Source of the DNA: Microdochium bolleyi
Lineage: Eukaryota > Ascomycota > Sordariomycetes > Xylariales > Microdochiaceae
Assembly: GCA_001566295.1 (NCBI GenBank)
Contig: KQ964248.1
Coordinates: 372,001-436,000 of the forward strand
Reading direction: 5' to 3'
DNA length: 64,000 nt
Within the stretch, counting starts at the first letter, position 1, and the number at the start of each line of letters is the position of its first letter. Positions 13,071 to 24,212 of this stretch are shown here, one piece after another. Position numbers and translations under genes: made by a program. Under the pieces are notes generated by a model that saw only the letters and a list, made by a program, of their open reading frames with translations, did not search any database and was not told the origin of the DNA.

Positions 13071-14588
13071 GCCCGCGACCTCTTCATGCGCAAAGGCGAC
13101 ACGATCGGAGACTGGTGTCGAACTTTACGACGGATAAAGGTGTATGCGGCCACCTTGATCGTCCCTGCTCAGCAAGCGTGTCGGATATTGTGGCGGGCCC
13201 CTCTCGCGGCCGGTTGTTATGTCTGAACAAAGGGAAGGAGGCGTCGCGACTAGACGGTTACCTTGCCGAGTAGCCGATGGGGTAGCGCCGCTATTGTTGT
13301 TCAGCACAGTTGGGCCCTTGGTCGACTGAGTGATGCGGGCTGGCTTGTGCCGTCGGTGTTGCATGTGATGGTGCCTGAGAATGCGCTCGTGCAAGTGTGT
13401 CTGGGCGGCCTGTGTTCCGAAGGGTCTGTGTCGAACATGAGGATGTGGAAAGGCCAGGCTACGTCAATCTGTGGATGTGTTGCGAGGCACATGCCACGGT
13501 GCATGGTGGCATCAGATCACGCTTGCAGGCAGCACCCCTGGCACATGCCAAGTGCCAGGTTGGCGGGCGACGGCTTGAGCTAGTGCAGATCCAGCCAAAA
13601 CTGGTGGGGTCCAGGCTAGAATATCTGACAGGACACTATCTATTGTGCCATTCGAGGACCACAAGCCTTCGAGACTTAGGTGTCTATTGACACAGATTTA
13701 CAATCGCCTTTACTCGATATATCAGGCCTTATCCTAGCAATGCGTTAGTATGTCGTGCGGCCGTTTGCCGGGTACGCCGGGACTTGGCTACAATTGTGAA
13801 GGTCTGCGCTACGCTAGTTAGCTCAACTTGAGAGGTCGACAACAATTAGGCACCAATGATTGTTATATTCAAAGTCGTAGCCTAATACCTCTCAGAATGA
13901 CCCCAGTGTCTCTCGCGCCTGCAGACAGAGTACTCCGGACTGACGGGCCCTAGGTGATCCATGGATGTCACCTTGTGCTGAGTGGGCGTCAGCACGCGCC
14001 CTGTATGCCTGCGTATCGTGATGAAGAACCAGAGCTAGCAGAGCCTACAGACCGGGCACATTCGCAAAGTAGAGGTGCATGCAACGCTTTACACCAGTGT
14101 CCCACGCTTGTTGTGCAGATGACTAGGCCTGTATTTATGCTCCCTGACAATGGCCACCTGAGCATATTGCCTTGTTCTGGGTGCCTGGCAGCTGCGTCGG
14201 CTATTGGCGTTTCCTGTAGTCGTGATCCATAGCATGGGTCTGGCACTGAAGCCATGCAGCCGCAAAGTGTTGAGCCATGGCGGAGACCAGCATGGAAACC
14301 CTCCCGGCGCTTCGGGCAGAGTGCACTCGTAGGGGGCAGCCAACGCTGCACGGGAGATTCGAGTGGCCCTTTCAGCGGAATCTCTCCCTAGAGCACTGGT
14401 TTGGCTTTGCTGAAAGGCCATTGCGCTGGAGAGCATGCTGCCGTTGCTGACACTGACGAGCAGCTCTTCTGAATGTTTGGCAGTCGTCATCAGAGCTCGT
14501 GCTCGAGTCACCGAAGCGATCTGTGTTGTGTAGAGCTCCCCGGCGGAGATTCGATCCTGTGTCTCTAGGTGAGGTGTTCTACACGCTC
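13071..14588. other. Intergenic, NEO1 promoter side
   Basis: Lies upstream of NEO1 and downstream of CSL4, both on the minus strand. Only short, incoherent frames. A perfect 8-bp inverted repeat (CCTGGCAC/GTGCCAGG) near 13547-13569 is a possible hairpin of no known meaning. Confidence 0.5.
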
Positions 14589-15277
14589 TCAAAATGGCTT
14601 TGCGACCTTCCTGGCCTCGCTCAGTCCAGTCTCAGGGTCTTTGTACTCCTTCCAGCTGACAGGGTACATGGTGTTTCCAGCTTCACTGGTAGCCATGATG
14701 ACACCAAGCTCATTGCTTGCTGTGGCAAGGTAATAGTTGGCCTGGTCGCCAAGCGAGATCTACACCGGCTCATTAGTTACACGTCCGTCCTACACTTTGC
14801 AAAGGATCTCTGGCTACTCACCACCTGCGCTCTGACAATGTCACCGGGGCGGAAACTTTCGTAGATCTTGACCCTGTCCTTCTCCGTGGCTCTGACGTCC
14901 TGGACACGGATGATGCCCTGCCAGTCGGCCTCGAGAACAGTATCGCCCACGACCAGGATGGCGACCGTGGCCTGGCGCGGCTGGATACGCGTCACGCGGC
15001 ACAGGACGATGTTGCCGACGTCGGGGAGGACCTCCCGTTGCTTCTCGTGTGCGGCGGCGCCAGGCCGGGAGACCGAGATGGTGGGCAAAGGCCCGGCCTG
15101 CAAGCTCACAATCCGGTTGAGGCGCTTCGCAGGGCCGGGAGCCTTGTCGGGCTGTGCGACTGCCACAGTGCCGAGGAGAGAGGCGTACACATTCGATTCA
15201 CGGACATGAGTGCCGGGGCCGGGAATGTACTTGTCGGTTGAGCCGAGATGCTGGCCAGGGACGGCAACTTGAGCCAT
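14589..15277 (-). CDS. CSL4: Exosome complex cap subunit Csl4
   Basis: S1-domain subunit of the cap of the RNA exosome, which guides RNA into the 3'-5' degradation core in nucleus and cytoplasm. Exons 14822-15277 and 14589-14759 with a 62-nt intron (GTGAGT donor, TAG acceptor) give 208 residues. The N-terminal part starts MAQVAVPGQHLGSTDKYIPG, the standard Csl4 N-terminal beta domain. The middle is the S1 domain (VGNIVLCRVTRIQPRQATV, IIRVQDVRATEKDRVKIYES, FRPGDIVRAQV). The second exon encodes ISLGDQANYYLATASNELGV and ends KVAKPF, the highly conserved C-terminal part. The gene is divergent from ERG2. Length and motifs match the fungal family throughout. Confidence 0.94.
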
Positions 15278-15721
15278 GGTGCTCGACTGTAGGGTGATGA
15301 CTTGCAGGCTTCGCTCGAGTGTGCCGAGTCAAAGGAGCGATGCACTTGTTGATGGCCGTTCAGCTGGGTGGTGTGGTGGCTTTGTGATGCGCTTCACCGA
15401 GCCTTGGGATGAGGTCACCACGGCATTTTTTTCGTCCTACCAAACACCTAGCTCGAGCTGTTTGCTCTGAGCTGACGAGAGTGGATCCGGCAAGGGTCGC
15501 TGTCTGCCCTGCATGGACAAGCTGATCGAGCTCCGAAAGCCATCAATCAGAAAGGGGTTCTGCCCCACTCTTTATTTCGTCGCGTGCGACACTCGCTCGA
15601 GTCCCGGGCTCGCGACGATGCCGGCCATCCCGTCCTTCTTTTCTGCTTGTTGCTTTCCTTGACACTCCGTGTTCTGTCCCTGTCCAGCCGTCCGCACTCC
15701 TTACTGGTAACACCACCGATC
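15278..15721. promoter_or_regulatory. Bidirectional promoter region of CSL4 and ERG2
   Basis: Only 444 bp separate the two start codons, so both promoters and 5' leaders must lie here. The ERG2-proximal half is pyrimidine-rich, as usual for fungal leaders. I could not identify a sterol-response site with confidence. Confidence 0.5.
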
Positions 15722-16519
15722 ATGGCGCCCAACAACAAGAACAAGTCGGCCAACAAGGCTTCCGGCTGCAGCCTGACCAAAGTCCTCACCTGGATCGGCA
15801 TCTTCATCGGTATCTTCACGCCCATCTACTATGTCCTCGAGCAGAACCTGGACAAGTTCTACATCTTCAAGACCGACGAGCTCCACGACCTGGCCCAGCG
15901 TGCCGTCAAGCTGTACCCCGAGGACACGGCTTCCATCGTCAACCACATCGTCACCGAGCTCGCCGAGAAGCACCCCAAGCACGTCAACCCTAAGCACGAT
16001 GTCTCGGCCGAGTGGTTCTTCAACAACGCCGGCGGTGCCATGGGTGGAATGTACATCATCCATGCTAGTCAGTACCTTCCTGTTCCTATAATGTCTCTCC
16101 TCGTTGCTCCGACAATGGACTGACCATGGCCACTTTGCGCGACTCGAACAGGCATCACCGAGTACCTGATCATCTTTGGCACACCGATCGGCACAGAGGG
16201 CCATACTGGACGTCACACCGCCGACGACTACTTCCACATCCTCTCTGGCGAGCAGCACGCCTATGCCCCGGGTTCCTACAAGGCCGAGATCTACCGCGCC
16301 GGCGACGTCCACCACCTCCACCGCGGCACCGTCAAGCAGTACATGATGCCCGAGGGTGGTTGCTTCGCGCTCGAGTACGCCCGTGGCTGGATCCCGCCCA
16401 TGCTCTTCTTCGGCTTTGCCGACGGCCTCTCGAGCACCCTCGACTTCCCGACGCTGTACAGCACTGTCGTCATCACCGGCCGCGAGATGATCGGCAACCT
16501 GCTGCGTGGAAAGTTTTAA
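15722..16519 (+). CDS. ERG2: Sterol C8-C7 isomerase (Erg2)
   Basis: ER membrane enzyme that shifts the sterol double bond from C8 to C7 (fecosterol to episterol) in ergosterol synthesis; relative of the mammalian sigma-1 receptor. Exons 15722-16067 and 16152-16519 with an 84-nt intron (donor GTCAGT, acceptor AACAG) give 237 residues. One N-terminal membrane segment (about residues 21-41, VLTWIGIFIGIFTPIYYVLE) is followed by the conserved domain: WFFNNAGGAMGGMYIIHAS, ITEYLIIFGTPIGTEGHTGR, then HAYAPGSYKAEIYRAGDVHH, MPEGGCFALEYARGWIPPML and the C-terminal GREMIGNLL. Splicing joins HAS to ITEYL, restoring a block conserved in the family. The upstream in-frame Met at 15584 is rejected because it adds a non-conserved stretch. 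Target of morpholine antifungals in other fungi. Confidence 0.95.
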
Positions 16520-17745
16520 GCATGCCTCTGTTTGCCTGCGAGGTAGATGCAGAGAGCAGATGTGCCTCTGTTATCAAGATATCTTCAACAGTGCTAGGGT
16601 GTTGTCATAGAAGAACCCGGGTACTTTGAGCAAAGTGGTCCATTTAGAGGATGAGGGGAGTCTTTCTTGTATATGCTTTGTATTAGTATAGTCTTGGAAC
16701 ATATATCGAGATGATAATGGTAATACGAACACAATGGGGATTTAGCTTCTCGGCATTTCCTCCCTCATGCCGAGAGTCTGCTGACGGCTCGTGGCAATCT
16801 GTGGAATTATCCTGGTTTGGCGGCGTCGGGGTCTTTGGGGTTACCAGAGTGGAATCTACTCCACCTTGCCATATTTGCAACCATATCAAACTGCACTTTC
16901 TCCAGGGGCCCTGACGTCGCAGAGATCAGCTCATCCTCCGAGCCTCAGGCTGTCCCGAGCAAGCCGCCTAAATTTGTGTGTCTCGAGCTGGCATTGTCAG
17001 TCTGGTAATTCGACAGTCCCTCACATAAGCCAGCCAGACATCCCAGCCTAGCTCGGATGAAAGGTTACACCTGTGCCAGATCAGGGGGGCGGGCGGTTGC
17101 TTGCAGCAGATGCTGATCGATCTCGAGTGTCACTGACGGACAACGCACAACTGCTTGTAACAGCCTCTCACGGTCTTCTGTGCAGCTTGGCACCATTGCA
17201 GTGTGGATGAGGCGATGCGGACAGTAGCCTTCGGTTCGGGTCCGGGGGGCGAGGGCATGCCAGCTATTGTTTTGTTTTGGGACAAAGGCAACGACAGAGC
17301 AAGGGCAGAGGCTCGATCCCTCTCAACCTCCATTTGCAGTGTCCTGAAAGGATCTCAGCAACGGAAATGACTTGTCGCTCGGCGGGGGAGATTGAGCTGG
17401 AGGGAGAGCACCTGAGCAGTGGGCGGGGTTCGTCAGCGGAATTCCGTCGCAGTGACTAACCCCGCCGGCTTACACGCAAGGCAGGCGCGTGCATGTCAGT
17501 TGACCTCCTGCCCAAAGTCAACCATTCAGATACAGGCAGTCACGACCTCTACATCCCCTCTTCTACCTAGAAGCTGAGATACATTTCAGATTGTCCCCTC
17601 CTGGAGTGATTGTAGCGGTCCTTCACGACAGGGAGTCTCCTTGCGGCTGTGGCCAGATCGATCCGTGCCAAACCCTTGTGCGCCCAACAACACTCGCGCG
17701 GTTACGCAGCCGGCAGCCGGCAGACAGCATCACCACGCACCAATC
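16520..17745. other. Intergenic, upstream of the Zn2Cys6 gene
   Basis: Contains the ERG2 3' region and the promoter and leader of the transcription-factor gene. No coding signal was recognised. Confidence 0.5.
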
Positions 17746-20024
17746 ATGGCTTCTAGTCAAGCTTCAGCATCTCCAGACCGGAATACCGAGGACTTGAGTC
17801 GGCATTCCGCCCCCTACGGCCACGCCTGTGTCGGTTGCGCCCGAGCAAAGTGCAAGTGCATCACCCGTGGCCGCGGCAACGGCCCTGACACCCGCTGCGA
17901 GCGGTGCCACCGCCTCGACAGGGACTGCATCCCCTCGCCTGCAGTTCGCAAGCAGACCGGTTCTCGTGGCCCAAGCCGGACTTCCAGGCGGGTGGGTAGA
18001 AGCCGCGCTCTTGACCAGCGTACCGGTGGCAGCAGCGGCTCACCACTCAATGGTGCAGACCGGACGGCCCAGCTTGAGCAGAAGCTTGACACCCTCGTCA
18101 ATCTGCTTGCCTCCCAGGCTCGTGTCAGTTTGTCACAGAAAGCTCCAGCTCTTGACACTCCCCTGGGCCAGACACTGTCACACACAGCTCCAGTAGTCAC
18201 GGCGGATCCCCTCGAACAAACATCAAACCCGGCATCTAGCCACACACCGTTGTCAAACAACAGCTCAGACCGCCATTTGGGGCGATCATTCCAAGATGAG
18301 GACCATCTGTTCCAGTTCCGCACCATCTTCCTAGAGTCATGTCCATACATTTATATTTCCCCAGATACGACGTAAGTGCCTGATACGACCACAGTTGGCA
18401 GATCACCTGTCAGGATGGTCAAGGCGCTAATCCTTATAACGTGGCAGTGCTCAAGACTTGCGAGAGCGACGACCTTTCCTGTGGCTGAATATTAATGCCG
18501 TGTGCTGCAAATCGTCCATTGAGCAAGCCCAACTCGACCACGAGATACGCGCTGTACTTGCCCAGAAAATCATCATTGACCTTGACCGAAGCTTGGATCT
18601 GCTCCAGGGACTCTTGGTTTACCTCATATGGGCAACCAGGAAATTTCGTGACAAGCCTTTCCTGATAGTCTACTCGGGCATTGCTGCGTCCATGGCCTCA
18701 GATCTACATCTCGACAAACTGATGCATGAGATTGTCAACCGGGAAACCAACTCCTCGAGTGCTTTTGCTCAGCCCCTCAGACCAGCAGCTCCAAACATGA
18801 ACAGAACCAATGAAGAACGTCGCACTGTCCTCGGATGCTACATCCATTGCGCAAGGTGAGTCTTACCCCAATATAGTTGGGCGCGGGTCTTGCCCTTATC
18901 TCTCTTCATCACATGTGTCGCTGAAGGGTTGCTGAGTAACTGGTCCATAGTCTCCACCTCTTTCTTCGATCGCCACCTATGAGATGGACTTCCCACATGG
19001 ACGATTGCCTGCAGCACCTTGAAAAGAACCCAGAAGTTCCCACTGATGGCGCTCTTGTGGTCATAGCAAGACTCCACCGGCTTCTGGAGGATTTGGTGCC
19101 TGCCACGGCGTGGCGTTTCGACCTGGAGGAGCCTAAGCAATCCGAACTCCCTTCACCTATGCTCTATGTCCGAGCTTTGAGATCGACTCTCAAGTCTATG
19201 GTCAACAACGCTCGACCAGAGGTATTTGAGAACAGTAGGTCTGCCCAAATCGACGTTAATCTCGTTGTGCGGAGACACTGACCTGAGCGACCTCGCAAGA
19301 GTTCATCAAGGCATATCTAGCGCATGCAGAAGTGCTGATTACCGATCTCCCCCTACAAGCCGTCTTTGCTCCGAGATCCAGCGGGTGTAAATTGGATACG
19401 GAGAGAGTCTCTTGTCTCCATGCATGTCTCCAGGCAATGAGGACGTTCTTCGATGCGTTGTTTGCCCTGACTCCGGAAGACTTTTTCTGCAGCCCGTCAT
19501 TTCTAGGCATTGGCTATACGCGCGTACTTCACATCTTGTATCGTCTGTCATACGTCGAAGATCCCTCTTGGGACCGGCGCATGATCAGAGAAACCATCGA
19601 TGTAATCCAGGCACTAGAATCTGGAGCGGACCTCTTCGCCGCGATCCCTGCTGCACTTGGTCTCCAGCTCACTGAGAACGACGTCTTCACCAGGACGGGC
19701 CCGATGCTCCGTGCTTGCAGTGTCCTGTGGCAACGCAACCTAGCATCTCTAGACGACGGTATATCATCGACCTCTCCCGTCGCAAACAACCGAAATCGTC
19801 CTCACTTACGTCAAGAAATCCAGACAAGTTTGTCGGCGACCAGGGGACTGGACGCCTGCGACATGGGTAGTCAAGACGCAGGCTTCACGTTGCCGAATGC
19901 AGCTATCGAGAATCAAGTCGATTTGCCACTTCTACAAGATGATTTGGCCTTCATGGAATACATGAGTGGCAGCTGGCAAAATGACTCTTCCCTGATGTGG
20001 ATGCTGAACGGGAACATTTCTTGA
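17746..20024 (+). CDS. Zn2Cys6 fungal transcription factor
   Basis: Fungus-specific regulator. Four exons, 17746-18371, 18448-18855, 18951-19234 and 19300-20024, with donors GTAAGT, GTGAGT and GTAGGT, join in frame to 680 residues. The binuclear zinc cluster is residues 28-61, CVGCARAKCKC then CERCHRLDRDC, with spacing C-x2-C-x6-C-x12-C-x2-C-x6-C. The twelve-residue middle loop is longer than in Gal4 and resembles the War1/PrtT-like group. A basic Ser/Arg linker follows, then a short stretch that may dimerise (LEQKLDTLVNLLASQ). The middle regulatory part has the usual signature of these factors: LRERRPFLWLNINAVCCKS and, after the second splice, LHLFLRSPPMRWTSHMDDCL. The C-terminus is acidic and a likely activation region. 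Next downstream on the same strand is an MFS transporter, a possible target. The bound promoter and inducer cannot be read from sequence. Confidence 0.88.
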
Positions 20025-21308
20025 AATGCGCGGAAACCGGCGCACATGATTCAAGATAGATTCTATAATGATACGGCACAGATGTTGGCCTTTGAACCGA
20101 CTTGCGAGAAGTAGTCGTGACCAGAGCTGCCCCTCGAATTATCCAGGCCCTACACAACTGCGTCCGCCGCGCCAAGATAGAGGCCTGCAATGCCAAGCCG
20201 CACGGCTGCCTGCATGCATACCCGCCGGCCCACGATGTGTGCGGCAGGATGTGGTGGGCTGGTGGTCGAGATCGGGTCTAGGGCAGATCAGATCATGCAA
20301 GCTCCCACGGCCTTCCCCTCCTCCTTTCTTCTGGGGCAGAAATAAGAGCTCCTGCTCCAGAGTGGCGGATTTCAAGGGGCTGGGCCAGCAGATGCTGGCA
20401 TTACACGAGCTGAGGCTAGGGGTCGCCAGCGCCGTGCCACAGACGCACGTCGACACCCAGGCACACAGGTATGAGGGGAATGGATATGGCATGACGAGCT
20501 TCGAACATGAAAAGTAAGTATGTAGCCTTCGATCCGGGACCGATCTCAAGGCGCGTGTGCACGGTACCTGAACTCGATGTGCACGTGTCCACCACATGGC
20601 GACAACTGCCTCCTCCTACGGCAGCCTTGAGTGGCGTCGCCTCCGTGAGTTGCACGTTGGGCTTTTTTTTTTTTAAAGGATTAAAGGAGAGTGCACATCC
20701 AGGCGGGATGCTCAGTGCTCCATCCCGGTGCTGTGCCTGTACACCATCCGAAGTCCGCCGGGGCAGAAGTCTTGCCCGTGAAGTGCGGGCGAAAGGCTCA
20801 TTTTGCCTGTAATAGGCATGCTTTTGGGCCAAGACAGAAATGTTTCACTCCATGCAATCCCCACGATTTGTTGCATACAGTGCCCATCTCTTCGCTGACG
20901 GGAGGAGCCCACCATCGAGAGACAGACAGTGTGGTCAACCGGGTTGTGGGAAGGGGAGACCGGGATTGGCGGAGGTACGGGATTGTGACGAGGTACGGAA
21001 TCTCACACCGTCTGGACTCCTCGACTCCGGCCCGTACTAGCTAGGTTCGCATGTAGATATAAATGCGAGCGGAGTGTAAGCTTTCGTTGGGTGAGCTGCA
21101 GATTGAGGTACCATCGGTATGGTTCACTTTCGTGTCACTGCCGGATACAGCTTGCGCAACCACACCTGTCTTTTGTCGATCTCTGCGACCCGGCCTCGTT
21201 CCCCTCAAACGTTTGTGGCCCTCTAGGACACCCAGGAAAAATTTACTTGGCTGACAACATGTAGCTATCTAGCAAAGCCGTTCCGCGAGCGGAAGGTCTT
21301 ATAAGACA
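20025..21308. other. Intergenic between regulator and MFS genes
   Basis: Probable promoter of the MFS gene. Contains a 12-base T run at about 20663-20674. No gene supported. Confidence 0.5.
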
Positions 21309-23548
21309 ATGGCGGCTCCCACGGTCAGCCCTCATGGCTCTGCCGCGAAGGGTTTCCCTCTGACGCTGATGACACAACCACAACCACCTGCAATGTTTGG
21401 AAAGGGCGCCGACAGCGTTGATGGGCTCGGGAGGAGAGAAGTCGGCGGTGAATTCGTGCGACTGGAGGACGGCTCTGACCGCGAGACTGACACGACGAAG
21501 GAAATGGGAGTCAATGATGTTGCCCACGAATACCTCGAGGGAATGCGACTTCTCCTCGTCACCAGTAGCCTTACGTTGGTCATGTTCTTGGGGATGATGG
21601 ACATCTCCATAATAGCAACTGTCAGCATTGCCCGCGAGTATCCAGAGATCGCGTGGACTCGAGCTGACGCGACGTTCAGGCCATACCACGGATCACCAGC
21701 GACTTCCACAGGTTGGAACATGTCGGATGGTATATTGGCGTCTACTCGCTGTGCAGGTTAGTCGAGTCTATGACCCAGCAGAACGCCGCCATGTTAACTG
21801 GACGATACATGTAGTGCTGCACTGCAGCCACTAACTGGCAAAATATTCACTTTTTTCAGCACCAAGGTTTGTGTGCACTCAACCCTTTGAGTAGACACGT
21901 CATGCTAACAACAACAGTGGTCGTTTCTCGTCTTCTTCCTCGTTTTTGAGCTCGGTTCTTGCATAAGTGGCGCTGCAATATCTTCCGAAATGTTGATCGT
22001 AGGCCGAGCCGTGGCAGGACTGGGGTATTCCGGACTGACCAACGGGAGCCTGACGATCATTGCAGCTGCCATAGCCCCTCCGAAGAGGCCTTGTAAGTCA
22101 CCGATCACGAAGTCGCAGGGAAAGCTAGACTGACCACCGGTCCAATTCAGTTCATACAGCTGCAGCCATGGGTGGTACGTGCTCGGAATCCGCCGCGAGC
22201 TGGAAGGGTGAGACTGACTGTTGATGACAGTGTCACAAATCGGTATGATTCTAGGTCCGATTCTCGGGGGCGTCTTCACTGAGTTCATGTCGTGGAGATG
22301 GTGTAAGTGATTCAGCGTCGACCCCGATCCTACGACAACAGCTAATCTTCGTGCGCGCGCTGCAGGCTTCTACATCAACCTGCCTTTGGGCGCCGTCACC
22401 GCTATTAGCCTGGTGTTCACGAATATACCTGACCAGATATCGAAAGAGCCGTTATCGTTGGACCTAGTGCGAAGACTCCTGCCGCAATTCGACCTCATCG
22501 GCTTCTCACTCTTTGCGCCGGCCGCGGTGATGGGACTGCTGGCACTTCAACTCGGCTCAAGTACATACGGCTGGGGGTCGTCACCGGTGATAGGCCTGCT
22601 TTGCGGCTGTGCTGCGACCACTGCGATATTTCTCATCTGGGAATACCGAATGGGCGACGAAGCGATGATGCCGTTTGCAATGATCCGCAAAAAGGCTGTC
22701 TGGACGGCGTCGCTCAACTTCTCTCTTTTCATGTCGGTCGCAGTCGTGGCGGGCAACTACATGCCAATCTACTTTCAGTCGGTACGCGGTTTATCTCCGG
22801 CAATGAGCGGTGTTTACATGCTGGTCAGCTCTGCTTCTCAGATCATGTTCGTACTGCTATCGGGTGCCTTGAGTAAGTGTGCTTTGTGTATGTTCAGCGG
22901 AAACGTGCTTTGCTAACACGGAGTTGCAGTGACGCGAGTTGGCCGCCTTTTGCCATGGTCATTGGGTGCTGGCGTATTCAGTGCGGTTGCTTGTGGACTG
23001 ATGTCAACATGGGCACCACACTCCTCGCTGGCTACGATCTTTGGGTTTCAGGTTCTCAACGGTGGTCGTGGCATGGGAATGCAGGTGGTAAGTTGGGACT
23101 TGCATCCTCGAGCATCACTCTGGGTTGTCGCTGACAAGGGAGCCCTGCCTGTCAACAGCCGGTCTTGGTCGTGCAGCACGTGTTGCCACCTCACGAGGTA
23201 GCTGTGGGCAACAGCCTGATTGTGTTCTTTGCCAATTCGATCACGGCGGTCATGGTGACGGTTGGGCACGTCATCTTCCAGGAGAGCCTGGTAAAGGAGC
23301 TGGCGGTGCAGACGCCGTCGATAACACCGGCGGCAGCGACGGCGGCTGGGGGCAGTGGGGAGGCGGTGCGGGCGCTGGCGGCCGCAACTGGGACGGATGT
23401 CGAGAGGCTGTTACTTGTGTATTCAGTGAGTTTCAGCAAGGTGTTCTACCTGCTGGCGGGGTTGAGCGTTCTCATGTTTCTGACGGCATTTGGCGTGGGG
23501 CGGATAGACCTGCGGGGAGAGAAGAAGAAGGATCCCGCGGTGGTGTAG
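21309..23548 (+). CDS. MFS drug/toxin efflux transporter, DHA2 (14-TM) type
   Basis: Proton-driven exporter of the plasma or vacuolar membrane, resembling fungal toxin and multidrug pumps. Nine exons: 21309-21620, 21680-21756, 21815-21866, 21918-22092, 22151-22174, 22231-22302, 22366-22872, 22930-23087 and 23159-23548; eight introns of 51-71 nt. All joins keep frame and give 588 residues. Restored family blocks include MDISIIATAIPRITSDFH, VGWYIGVYSLCSAALQPLTG, SQIGMILGPILGGVFTEF (antiporter motif C) and FYINLPLGAV. Loop and membrane segments then follow to VPVLVVQHVLPPHEVAVGNS near the end. The N-terminal 75 residues are polar and cytosolic. The first donor is GTCAGC, a weak form, but its 59-nt intron is needed to join IIAT to AIPRIT. 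Exon 5 is only 24 nt. The substrate is unknown; the neighbouring Zn2Cys6 gene may regulate it. Confidence 0.88.
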
Positions 23549-24212
23549 GAGAGAGGTCGGTGGGAGGCCGTGGAGTCGTGCCCGCCCGAAACAGGGCAGT
23601 CACGACAACGTTTGCACTTTCCAGGTCAATCACCACCAATCCAGGTCTTGCTGGTCCCCTTACAGGAGCTGGCGTCCCACGGCTTGATGGTCGTGGCATC
23701 TTGTGATATCATTGCCTTGCTTCAACCATGAACTGAGTACCGACGAGTCAGGGCTGACAGCACACCCTGGGCCGTCAGCCCCTGCCAGCGCGGGCTGTGA
23801 CGTCGCGGTGCATCGCTGCCACGCCCCTGTCAAGCGTTGCTAGCGCCCGCTGCTAGGGAATAGACGCCCGCCTGCCCAGCGCGTCTCGCCGTGGCTGGCG
23901 CGTGAATGAATGCTCGTCGGTTCAACTCGTCGCATCACACATGACTGTGGCCGTGCCGCCGTGCCGAGCGCTGGCCACGCTGAGCGGGGGACTGGATCCT
24001 TTATCTTCTGGCAATCCACCGCGATGCTCGCCTCCTGAAGATCACGGACCCGCCAGGCATTCTTTTCGCTACACCTTCAGCTGACAGGCATCTGCCTCAT
24101 CTTCACCGCAGTCGTTCACCGCTCCGTTGGCCACCTGCCTGGGCTCGCCAACAGCGCAGAGCCCGCATCCAGCAACCCTCAAGACATCCACAACTCTCCT
24201 GAAGGCGCCACA
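23549..24212. other. Intergenic, promoter of the GIY-YIG gene
   Basis: Holds the MFS 3' region and the upstream region of the next gene; the last 150 bases are pyrimidine- and A-rich, leader-like. No gene seen. Confidence 0.5.
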
